Of a stretch of DNA of 64,000 nt, positions 35,028 through 43,087 are shown in pieces (within the stretch, counting starts at the first letter, position 1; every line of letters starts with the position of its first letter). A program made the position numbers and the translations under genes. The DNA lies in the NCBI GenBank assembly GCA_937958045.1, contig CALFXL010000049.1, positions 7,000 to 70,999 on the forward strand, read 5' to 3'. The notes under the pieces were generated by a model. The model was not told the origin of the DNA. It did no database searches and worked only from the letters and a program-made list of their open reading frames with translations. The DNA comes from an uncultured Opitutaceae bacterium. GTDB lineage: Bacteria > Verrucomicrobiota > Verrucomicrobiia > Opitutales > Opitutaceae.

Positions 35028-37664
35028 TTATGCGCCGCCGAGATGTTCGGGCTCGGGCTCTTCGACCTGCGCGGTCGTGAGCTGCACGAGTTCATGCAGC
35101 GAGGTGAAATGCTGGCTCAGATCGAAATCACCGCCGAGTCCGCCGATGAGTTTTTCGAAGAGATCTTTCTTCGACTCCTTCAGCGCCTGGATACGCTCCT
35201 CGATCGTGCCTGCGGTGACCATGCGATACACAAACACCGTGCTCTTCTGACCGATGCGATGCACGCGATCCACCGCCTGTGCTTCGACGGCGGGATTCCA
35301 CCACGGATCGAGCAGGAAAACGTAGTCCGCAGCATGCAATGTGATGCCGGTGCCGGCCGCCTTGAGCGAGACAAGCATCGCCGCCGGACCTTCGACGGTT
35401 TGGAACGACTGCACGGGCTTCTGACGATCAAGCGTCATACCCGTGAGTTCGAAAAACGGCAGCTCTGGGAAATACGTGCGCAATGCTTCGCGTACGCGAT
35501 CGAGCAACATCACGAACTGCGAAAAGATCACGGCCTTGCGTCCGCTGCTGACGATCTCGGTGAGTTTCTCGACGAGCAGGTTGATCTTGCCGGAGTCCGA
35601 GAGCGGCGCTTCGAGCCACGGCAACAGCGCCGGGTCGCAGCAGGTCTGGCGCAAGCGCGTGAGCAGCGCGAGGAAGCCGAATGATTTCTCGCGAATCGCC
35701 GCGCCGACATCGTCGCCCAGACGCGAAAGTCCTTCGGTGCAGATACGCGCGTACTCCGCGCGTTGCACATCGGTGAGCGGACAAAGCAGCTCCATCTCGA
35801 CCTTCGGCGGGAGCTCGGTCGCGACTTCGTTTTTGGTGCGGCGCAGGATGAAGGGCGCGAGTTGCGCGCGGAGTCGCGTGAGCGTGGCGGCGCGATCCAC
35901 ATGCAGCGCCGATTCAAACGTCGCGCGTGAGCCGAGCAGTCCGGGCAACAGGAAGCGGAAGATCGACCACAGATCGAGCTGACGATTTTCGAGCGGCGTG
36001 CCCGAGAGCACGATGCGATGCTGCGCGCGCACCTCGAAACAGGTCTGCGTGATCTTCGCGTCGGGATTTTTGATGAACTGGCCTTCGTCGAGCACGGCGT
36101 AGCCGAACTCGACTTTGTCCAACAACGCGCGGTGCTTGCGCAGCTGCGTGTAACTCGCGAGCCAGATCACGGGATCGGTCGCGGGACGCTGCGTGAAGTC
36201 ATTGCCGCTTTTCAGCACATCGATCGAGAGCTGCGGATAAAACTTTTCGATCTCCTCACGCCACACGGGCACCACACTCGCGGGACACACGATGAGGCTT
36301 GGACGATCCTGGACCGGACGCGTGGCGAGCAGCGTGATCACCTGCAACGTCTTGCCGAGACCCATTTCGTCCGCGAGCAAACCGTGGCAACCAACGTCGC
36401 ACAGATGATGCATCCATTCGACGCCGCGGCGTTGATAGGGGCGCAGCCACTCGGGCAAAGCACGCGACTCGGGTTTCGCTTCGAGCACGCTTTGACGCCA
36501 GCTTTCCAACTCCGGCGAGAGCGAGAGTTTGAAGCGCGCGTCGTTGTAGAGCGAAAAAATCAGATACGGCGAAAGCGAGCCATCGGTGTGCGTTTCGCTG
36601 ACGTTTTTCTGCCACGACTTGATCGATTCGAGTCGCTCGGTCGGGAGAGTCACGATGCCGACATCCGGCAAGATCAACGGGCTCACACCGCGCTTGGTGA
36701 TGTGCGCAACTTCTTCGTCGGTCAGCAGACGTTCGCCCGCTTTGAAGATCCACCGCAGATCCAGTCCCTGGCCGTTGCTGCGGCGGCTGGCGACCGCTTC
36801 GACTTCGATCGCGCGCGGACCGTTGAGCAGATTTGCGGCCTGGGCATCGAGTTCGATCGCGAAGAGACGCCGCCACGCGGGCAGCGTCACTTTCAAGAAA
36901 TTGGGGATCTCCACCACCGCTTCGAGCAGGTACTCGCCCGTCGCTTGGTTGTAGCTGAAGTGCGCTTTGCGCGCATAAGCCGCGAGACCGATGAGCTTGG
37001 CGCGTTCGCTGGAACTGACGGTCGCCTTGTTCGCCTGTGCCACCTGGCCGAGCGCGGGCACACGCGTTTTATTGGCGTTCTGCCAATGCGCTTGAAAGGA
37101 CAGCCCATCGGTCTGCGTTTTGAAAACCAACACCAACGTTCGCGAACCCGAGGCTAACGCCGCACCCGCACCCGTCGCCTGACTGCCGCGCGTCGACGAC
37201 GTCTTCGTCAAACCTCCGCCGCTGCTCGTGCCAGCAGATTTAGGTGAGTGGCCATTCGTGGACGGCGAGGATGCCGAAGCTCCGTTTTTCTCCGAAGTTG
37301 TTGGCCGTTCGGGCTCCGTCACCGGCAGCGGTGAAATTTCGTCGCAAACCAACTCTTCGATTTCGTGCAAACCCGCCACGGCGAGCGCGTGCGCGAGCTC
37401 TTGATCGGTGGACGAGGAGCGAACGGAAAAACCATCGTCATTCCATTCGATGACCGCGTACTCGTCCTTCTTGTCCACGCGGCGATGAATGATCGCATCT
37501 TTCGCAGTGAGTTCGAGTTCGCGAATTTCGCCATCGCGATAGATGCGCCGCCCTTCCGTCAGTTGAGAGTCGGTGAACCGGCCCGCCCAATCGATTTCCA
37601 ATTTACCAAACCAGAACTCGAGTGATTGGGGAGTATAGACGCGCTTCGGGCCGTGCGATTGCAT
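35028..37664 (-). CDS. SNF2/Rad54-like DEAD/H helicase family ATPase
   Basis: An 878-residue Swi2/Snf2-type DNA translocase. Residues about 1-400 are an uncharacterised N-terminal region with a low-complexity Ser/Thr/Gly segment near 135-175. The ATPase core follows: PYQRRGVEWMHHL, motif I LLADEMGLGKTLQVI, motif II VLDEGQFIKN (DEGQ instead of DEAH) and motif III LSGTPLENR. The second RecA lobe has IFSQFVMLLDRV, KAAGTGITLHAADYVFLLDP and VDRVHRIGQKSTVFVYRM. Such proteins remodel protein-DNA complexes such as RNA polymerase or nucleoid proteins. ATG 37664 is chosen as the first plausible start; frames remain open to 37856 inside kdtA. The bacterial target is unknown. Confidence 0.9.
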   Translation of the reverse strand: MQSHGPKRVYTPQSLEFWFGKLEIDWAGRFTDSQLTEGRRIYRDGEIRELELTAKDAIIHRRVDKKDEYAVIEWNDDGFSVRSSSTDQELAHALAVAGLHEIEELVCDEISPLPVTEPERPTTSEKNGASASSPSTNGHSPKSAGTSSGGGLTKTSSTRGSQATGAGAALASGSRTLVLVFKTQTDGLSFQAHWQNANKTRVPALGQVAQANKATVSSSERAKLIGLAAYARKAHFSYNQATGEYLLEAVVEIPNFLKVTLPAWRRLFAIELDAQAANLLNGPRAIEVEAVASRRSNGQGLDLRWIFKAGERLLTDEEVAHITKRGVSPLILPDVGIVTLPTERLESIKSWQKNVSETHTDGSLSPYLIFSLYNDARFKLSLSPELESWRQSVLEAKPESRALPEWLRPYQRRGVEWMHHLCDVGCHGLLADEMGLGKTLQVITLLATRPVQDRPSLIVCPASVVPVWREEIEKFYPQLSIDVLKSGNDFTQRPATDPVIWLASYTQLRKHRALLDKVEFGYAVLDEGQFIKNPDAKITQTCFEVRAQHRIVLSGTPLENRQLDLWSIFRFLLPGLLGSRATFESALHVDRAATLTRLRAQLAPFILRRTKNEVATELPPKVEMELLCPLTDVQRAEYARICTEGLSRLGDDVGAAIREKSFGFLALLTRLRQTCCDPALLPWLEAPLSDSGKINLLVEKLTEIVSSGRKAVIFSQFVMLLDRVREALRTYFPELPFFELTGMTLDRQKPVQSFQTVEGPAAMLVSLKAAGTGITLHAADYVFLLDPWWNPAVEAQAVDRVHRIGQKSTVFVYRMVTAGTIEERIQALKESKKDLFEKLIGGLGGDFDLSQHFTSLHELVQLTTAQVEEPEPEHLGGA

Positions 37665-37780
37665 CAAACGAAAAACGAAGACCGTAGAACCGGCGCCGGG
37701 GTGGGCAACCTCTTTTTCCACGCCTCCGCCCGTCCTCATACTTTTCGTGTTTGGGCCCGGAAAGCGCGGCGTCCATCGAC

Positions 37781-39070
37781 TCAGCGCAGGCGTCGCAATT
37801 CTTCGTCCAACACCGCCAGCGAGCGCGTCACCGCGCCTTGATTCGCGCGATGCCACTGAGCCGCAGCCGCCGCCATCGATGCGCGTTTTTCAGGCGATTG
37901 CAGCAATTCCGTCGCGGCCGCCGAAAGCTCCGCGCCATCGGCCACCGTGCGCGCCGCTCCCACGTCGACGATATCGCGCGCGATCGGGCGAAAATTTGCC
38001 ATGCCGGGGCCAAACAAAATCGCGCGTCCCAACGCCGCCGCTTCGACCGGCGTCTGCCCTTCCGTATGCGGCGGCAGACTTTTGCCCACAAACACGAGAT
38101 CCGCGAGCTGCGTGAATTTCCGCAATTCTCCCGTCGTGTCGCCCACCGCGATGTCGACCGCGCCCGACGCCGCGCCTCGCGAGCGCAGATGATAGGAAAA
38201 TCCGCTCTCGCGCAGCACCGCTTCCACCTCGTCGCGTCGTTCGGCATGACGCGGCACAATCAACAAACGCGCCGCCACACCCGCTCCGCGCAACGCGCGC
38301 AACGTCTCCACCAGCGCCACTTCTTCGCCCGCCCACGTCGACGATCCCAGCAAAATCAACTCCGCATCCGCGAGTCCGAGTTCCGCTTTCAATGTCGCGC
38401 GCTCCGCGTCGCTCAACGGCGTCACCGTGAGATCGAGTTTGATGTTGCCCGTGGTCGTCACGCGGTCCGCGGCAAATCCGAGTTCGCGGAAACGCGCCGC
38501 ATCGTGTTCCGAGCACGCCAACACGCGCGTGATGCCCGCCATCAACGGCCGCACCCAACCGCGCCACGCGTGCATCCGCCGGAAACTGCGATCCGACAAA
38601 CGGCCGTTGAGCGCGATCACGGGCACGCCGCGTCGTCGCGCTTGCGCGATAAACTCGGGCCAGCGTTCGCCCTCGGTCAAAATCGCCAGATCCGGCTGCA
38701 CGTGTTTCCACGCACGCGCCGAAAACATCCACGCATCGATCGGGAAATAACCGAGCGCGAGGACGCGATCGCGATAACGCTCCGACGCGAGTTTGTGCCC
38801 CGTGCTCGTCGTGGTGGTGAGATAAATTTCCACATCGCCGCGTCGCGCGAGTCCGTCGAGCACCGGTCCGATGGCGAGCATCTCGCCCACGCTCACCGCC
38901 TGCAGCCAAATGCGTTTTTTGCCCGGCGTTTTCGGAGGCAGCGCAGGCACCGCGCCGAAGCGTTGACCGAAATCGTTCCGATAACCGCCACGCCGCCACA
39001 TGCGCCGCAGATAGTAAGGCGCGGCGATCAGCAGCAGCGGGAAAAACAACAAGCGGTAGAGCCAGAGCAT
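37781..39070 (-). CDS. kdtA: 3-deoxy-D-manno-octulosonic acid (Kdo) transferase
   Basis: A GT30 enzyme attaching Kdo to lipid A, 429 residues. An N-terminal membrane anchor (MLWLYRLLFFPLLLIAAPYY) precedes YRNDFGQRFG. The catalytic Glu is in WLQAVSVGEML (residue 63), followed by TTTTSTGHKLA, FPIDAW, LTEGERWPEF (a variant of the family TE-x-WPN) and ALNGRLSDRSF. The C-terminal half has LLGSSTWAGEEVALVE, FVGKSLPPHTEGQTPVEAAA and LFGPGMANF, the usual nucleotide-sugar site. Together with LpxD, BamA and OmpH it shows that the organism makes LPS. It is divergent from the M16 peptidase gene. Confidence 0.96.
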   Translation of the reverse strand: MLWLYRLLFFPLLLIAAPYYLRRMWRRGGYRNDFGQRFGAVPALPPKTPGKKRIWLQAVSVGEMLAIGPVLDGLARRGDVEIYLTTTTSTGHKLASERYRDRVLALGYFPIDAWMFSARAWKHVQPDLAILTEGERWPEFIAQARRRGVPVIALNGRLSDRSFRRMHAWRGWVRPLMAGITRVLACSEHDAARFRELGFAADRVTTTGNIKLDLTVTPLSDAERATLKAELGLADAELILLGSSTWAGEEVALVETLRALRGAGVAARLLIVPRHAERRDEVEAVLRESGFSYHLRSRGAASGAVDIAVGDTTGELRKFTQLADLVFVGKSLPPHTEGQTPVEAAALGRAILFGPGMANFRPIARDIVDVGAARTVADGAELSAAATELLQSPEKRASMAAAAAQWHRANQGAVTRSLAVLDEELRRLR

Positions 39071-39191
39071 GGATGTGACCCCGCTATTCGCGCGACTCGC
39101 ACGCGAAGTGCAAGCACCGCCGTCTCAACCGCAGCTTGCGTCGCCCACGCGCAACGCAGAGCCTGCGCGCTCCGTTCTTCCGCCCTACCCT

Positions 39192-42044
39192 ATGGCTCTT
39201 CGCACTCTTCGCCTTTTTCCGCGCCTCCTCACATTTGTTCTCACCGCGGTTGCCCTCACCGCCCACACGCCAACGTCCGGTCCGCGCTTCGCGCATGAGA
39301 AAAGCGATCTGCGCGCGGATCCTGCAGCGCGTTTCGGACGCCTCGAAAACGGCCTGCACTATGTCGTCCTCCCCAACGCCGAGCCGAAGGACCGAGTCAG
39401 CCTGCGACTCGTGATCTTCGCCGGCTCGTTCCAGGAAACCGAAGAGCAGCGCGGCGTCGCCCACTTCCTCGAGCACATGGCCTTCAACGGCAGTAAGCAC
39501 TACCCGCCCGGCACCATGATCGAATTTTTCCAGCGCATGGGCATGAGCTTCGGCGGCGACTCCAATGCGTACACCGCGTTTGATCATACCAACTACATGC
39601 TCGAGTTGCCCGACACGAAACCCGCGACCCTCGCCGAGGGTTTCAAGGTGCTCTCCGACTACGCGGACGGTTTGCTTCTCCTGGACGATGAACTCGAAAA
39701 AGAACGCGGCATCATCCTCTCCGAAAAACGTGCGCGCGACTCCGTCGAGTATCGCCAGCGCGTCGCCGAATTTGAGTTCGTTCTTGGCAACACGCTCATC
39801 GCGAAACGCCTCCCCATCGGTCTCGAGTCCGTCATCCAGAAAGCGCCGCGCGCCGCCTTCGCCGATTTCTACGACACATGGTACCGCCCTTCGCGCATGG
39901 CGGTGATCGCCGTCGGCGATTTCGATCCAGAGGTCATCGAAAAACACATCGTCGATACGTTTTCCTCGCTTCAACCGCGCGGCCCCGGACGCGCCGACCC
40001 CGAACTCGGTTCGCCCGATGTCTTTTCCGGTATTCGCGCATTTCATCATCACGAACCCGAAGCAGGCTCCTCCGCCGTGTGTATCCAAACTGTGGATGCG
40101 CTTTCACCCGAGCCGGACAACGCCGCCCGGCGCATTCGCGAACTGCCCCGCCGGCTCGCCGCCGCGATGCTTTCGCGCCGCATCGACATTCTTTCCAAAC
40201 AGGAAAACGCGCCCTTCATCTCCGGCCACGCGAGCATCCACGACGGCATCGGGCGCATCTATCGCAACGGCTTTTTCGAACTCACCTGCAAGCCCGAGCT
40301 CTGGGCCGAGACACTCGCCGTCGCTGAGCAGGAACTTCGGCGGGCCCTGCAATACGGGTTTCAACCCGCCGAGCTCACCGAAGCGCGCGCCAATCTTCTC
40401 AACGCGCTCGAACAAGCCGCGCGCACAGCGCCGTCGCGCCGTTCTCCCGATCTCGCCGCCGAAATCGTGGCCGCGCTTGTGCAAGACGATGTGCTCACCA
40501 CGCCCGCCGACGACCTCGCGTTGCTCAAACCCGCGCTCGAAAAAATCACGGTCGACGACTGCAACGAAGCACTGCGCGCCGCTTTCGCGAATCCCGGCCG
40601 TTTCGTGAGCGTGCTCGGCAACGCGCGTCTTGGCGTTCCCGGCTCGCCGTCGCCCGAAGAACAGATTCTCGCGGTCTACGAAAAAACCGCGGCGACGCCC
40701 GTTGAGCCTCCGCCGAGTTTCGACGACCTTGAGTTCGCTTACACCGACTTCGGCGGCGTCGGCGAGGTCGCTTCGCGTCAACATGTCGAAGATCTCGACG
40801 TTCATCTCGTCCGTTATGCGAACGACGTTCGCCTCAATCTCAAAGCCACCGATTTCGAAGCGGGAAAAATTCGCGTGAGTGTGCGCGTCGGCGCCGGTCA
40901 GCTCATCCAACCGCGCGACAAACCCGGCCTCGCGGAGTTTGCGGAGGCGTTGATCGCGGGCGGCGGGCTCGGCCGTCACAGCGTGGACGAACTTCAGCGC
41001 CTCCTCGCCGGCAAAAACGTCGTGCTCAGTGCGCGCGTGGAAAACGACGCGATCGTGTTCACCGCGTTCACGCATCGCGACGACCTGCTGCTTCAGCTCC
41101 AACTCATCGCAGCCGTGCTCGTCGACGCGGGCTATCGTGACGAAGCCGTGCGCATCGCTCATAAAAACTACGACAGTTTCTATACGCGCATCGCCCATCT
41201 TCCCGATGGCCCCCTCCGCATCGACGTCCCCCGCCTGCTCGCCAATGGCGACACGCGCTTCGGAGTTCCGACGCGCGAGGAATTGTTCGCGCGCACGCCG
41301 GAGGAAGTCCGCGTCTGGCTCAACCTGCAGTTCACGCGCGGTCCGATCGAAATCGCGCTCGTCGGCGATCTCGAAACCGACGCCGCGATCGACGCCGTCG
41401 CACGCACATTTGGCGCATTGCCTCCACGTGAGCCCAAGCCCGGCTACGACGACGAGCGCCGCGCCGCGTTCCCGGAGCCCTTCTCTCGCACATTCACCGT
41501 GCCGAGCGAAATCCCGAAGGGTTACGTCGCTCTTTTCTGGCCGACCACCGACTCGCGAGACATCGGCATCACGCGCCGCCTCTCCGTGCTCGCCGAAGTT
41601 CTCAACGATCGCCTCCGTGTGAAAATCCGCGAAGAACTCGGCGACGCGTACAGCCCCGACGCCGGCAGCGATCCGAGCGACACGTATCATCATTATGGAT
41701 ACATCACCGCGCTTGTCGCGGTCGATCCCGCCAAAGCCGCGACCGTCACGGAAGCCATTCTCGAAATCGCCGACGATCTCGCCGCGCACGGTGTTTCCGA
41801 AGACGAACTCGAGCGCGCGAAAAACCCCATCCTCACGAGTCTCCGCGAAGCGGGCCGCAACAACGCCTACTGGCTCCAGTCCGTTCTCAGCCGCGCGCAG
41901 GAACAACCGCAGCGGCTCGATTGGCGCCGCAGCATCGACCGCGATTTTGCGTCGATCTCCAAATCCGAGATCGATGCGCTCGCGAAACAATACCTGCCCG
42001 CCGCACGCGCGTTCCGCATCACGTCGCTGCCCGTCAAACCCTGA
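39192..42044 (+). CDS. M16 family zinc peptidase (pitrilysin-like)
   Basis: A secreted or periplasmic metallopeptidase of 950 residues. A signal-like N-terminus (LLTFVLTAVALTAHT) comes first. The active domain begins LENGLHYVVLPNAEPKDRVS and has the inverted zinc motif HFLEH (His 91, Glu 94, His 95) in GVAHFLEHMAFNGSKHYPPG. The third ligand is a Glu near 171 in ELEKERGIILSEKR. Three further M16 half-domains follow, the last two without the motif, including YRDEAVRIAHKNYDSFYTR. The R/Y pair typical of M16B/C substrate binding is seen around FWPTTDSRDIGITRRLSVLA. ATG 39192 is preferred. Physiological substrates are unknown; related envelope peptidases clear signal peptides or peptide fragments. 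Confidence 0.93.
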   Translation: MALRTLRLFPRLLTFVLTAVALTAHTPTSGPRFAHEKSDLRADPAARFGRLENGLHYVVLPNAEPKDRVSLRLVIFAGSFQETEEQRGVAHFLEHMAFNGSKHYPPGTMIEFFQRMGMSFGGDSNAYTAFDHTNYMLELPDTKPATLAEGFKVLSDYADGLLLLDDELEKERGIILSEKRARDSVEYRQRVAEFEFVLGNTLIAKRLPIGLESVIQKAPRAAFADFYDTWYRPSRMAVIAVGDFDPEVIEKHIVDTFSSLQPRGPGRADPELGSPDVFSGIRAFHHHEPEAGSSAVCIQTVDALSPEPDNAARRIRELPRRLAAAMLSRRIDILSKQENAPFISGHASIHDGIGRIYRNGFFELTCKPELWAETLAVAEQELRRALQYGFQPAELTEARANLLNALEQAARTAPSRRSPDLAAEIVAALVQDDVLTTPADDLALLKPALEKITVDDCNEALRAAFANPGRFVSVLGNARLGVPGSPSPEEQILAVYEKTAATPVEPPPSFDDLEFAYTDFGGVGEVASRQHVEDLDVHLVRYANDVRLNLKATDFEAGKIRVSVRVGAGQLIQPRDKPGLAEFAEALIAGGGLGRHSVDELQRLLAGKNVVLSARVENDAIVFTAFTHRDDLLLQLQLIAAVLVDAGYRDEAVRIAHKNYDSFYTRIAHLPDGPLRIDVPRLLANGDTRFGVPTREELFARTPEEVRVWLNLQFTRGPIEIALVGDLETDAAIDAVARTFGALPPREPKPGYDDERRAAFPEPFSRTFTVPSEIPKGYVALFWPTTDSRDIGITRRLSVLAEVLNDRLRVKIREELGDAYSPDAGSDPSDTYHHYGYITALVAVDPAKAATVTEAILEIADDLAAHGVSEDELERAKNPILTSLREAGRNNAYWLQSVLSRAQEQPQRLDWRRSIDRDFASISKSEIDALAKQYLPAARAFRITSLPVKP

Positions 42045-42091
42045 GCGATCCGCGCCAAGCGAGTCGTCGCTGCGAGGACGATTGCATCGGT

Positions 42092-42115
42092 CGAAACATT
42101 CGCACGAATGTTTCG
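42092..42115 (+). repeat. Perfect 11-bp inverted repeat downstream of the M16 gene
   Basis: CGAAACATTCG (42092-42102) and CGAATGTTTCG (42105-42115) with only CA between. There is no T-run, so it is not a classical terminator. It lies between the M16 stop (42044) and the TapT start (42150). Confidence 0.5.
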
Positions 42116-42149
42116 GGATGTCCCGCGTTTGTCCGTTCTTCTTCGTCCT

Positions 42150-42872
42150 ATGAGCCGCGAAATGTGCTACCGCTGTTTCTGGCCCAAAGCGCATTGCTGG
42201 TGTCCCTCGATCCAGCCGATGAACACGCGTACGCGCTGGATTTTCCTCATGCATCCGAAGGAGTTTAAGGAGGAAAAGGCCGGCACGGGTCGCCTCACGC
42301 ATCTCTGTCTCGCCGACTCCGAGATTCATGTGGGCGTGGAGTTCGACGAACATCCCGCGGTTCAGGCCGTGATCGCCGATCCCAGCAATTTCCCGGTGCT
42401 GCTCTATCCCGGTCCGACCGCGCGCAATCTTTCTCGCGGCGATCTCGCGCCCGAGGAGTTGGGGAAACGTCGTCTGGTCGTTTTTCTTCTCGATGCCACG
42501 TGGAGCGGCGCCCGCAAAATGCTCCGGCTCAGCCCGAGCCTCCAACGCCTGCCGCGCATCATGTTCACGCCGTCGGCACCGAGTCGCTACGTGATCAAAC
42601 AACAGCCGCAGGAAGGCTGTCTCTCCACGCTCGAAGCCACACACGAACTGCTCGTCGCTCTCGAACGCGCCGGACTCGATCGCTATCCGTTGCCCGAACA
42701 ACTGCTCGATTTGTTTCAGCGCATGCAGGACTTCCAAATTCGTTGCGCCTCCGATCCCAATCGCGGCGGCTATCGACGTCGCCCCTACAGCCCGCCCGCG
42801 GAACGAAAACCCGCCCAAGGCCGCAGTGGCGAGCGACGCCGCAAGATGTTCCGCGCCCCGCCCGAGACGTGA
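42150..42872 (+). CDS. tapT: tRNA-uridine aminocarboxypropyltransferase, DTW domain
   Basis: Likely makes acp3U at position 47 of tRNA by SAM-dependent aminocarboxypropyl transfer. The 240-residue protein has the DTW-domain landmarks. The N-terminal zinc-type Cys set is CYRCFWPKAHCWCPSI. IFLMHPKEFKEEKAGTGRL and LLYPGPTARNLS follow. The name-giving motif reads LLDATWSGARKM, with Ala between Asp and Thr. It is followed by FTPSAPSRYVIKQQP and LSTLEATHELL, where the family has S-T-x-E-A. The C-terminal 40 residues are basic and Arg/Pro-rich. ATG 42150 is chosen because the Cys cluster begins right after it. Confidence 0.85.
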   Translation: MSREMCYRCFWPKAHCWCPSIQPMNTRTRWIFLMHPKEFKEEKAGTGRLTHLCLADSEIHVGVEFDEHPAVQAVIADPSNFPVLLYPGPTARNLSRGDLAPEELGKRRLVVFLLDATWSGARKMLRLSPSLQRLPRIMFTPSAPSRYVIKQQPQEGCLSTLEATHELLVALERAGLDRYPLPEQLLDLFQRMQDFQIRCASDPNRGGYRRRPYSPPAERKPAQGRSGERRRKMFRAPPET

Positions 42873-42890
42873 TCGAAATCTTTCGTGAGT

Positions 42891-43012
42891 CTCACCGCGG
42901 AGGCGCGGAAAACGCCGAGGAATGGGAGCAGATTTGTGCGAAAAAAAAACCTGCGGTTAACGAAGGACCACTTCTCTTGTCTTACATCTTTCTCCGCGTC
43001 CTCCGCGGTGAG
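42891..43012. repeat. Inverted-repeat element of the CACCGCGGAGG type
   Basis: CTCACCGCGGAGG (42891-42903) and its exact reverse complement (43000-43012) bound a 122-base unit. The pairing extends inward with interruptions (CGCGGAAAA against TTTCTCCGCGT), so arms are about 21 bases. The 96-base interior has no frame worth calling. It fills the gap between tapT and the UvrD-like helicase. Confidence 0.55.
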
Positions 43013-43087
43013 TTTCCCCTCTTCACCACAACGTAATTCGTTCCTGTCGGAGACCATTGCACGATTCCTCCGTCTTCCCTCTTGCCC

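Noticed and set aside
37751..39298. Long plus-strand frame across kdtA
   Set aside because: Arg/His-rich without motifs; kdtA on the minus strand is a clear family member.
40104..42818. A very long open frame (about 900 codons) antisense to the M16 peptidase and TapT genes
   Set aside because: It has no recognisable motif, is rich in Arg/His/Glu as expected from the complement of GC-rich coding DNA, and the plus-strand genes there have intact family signatures.
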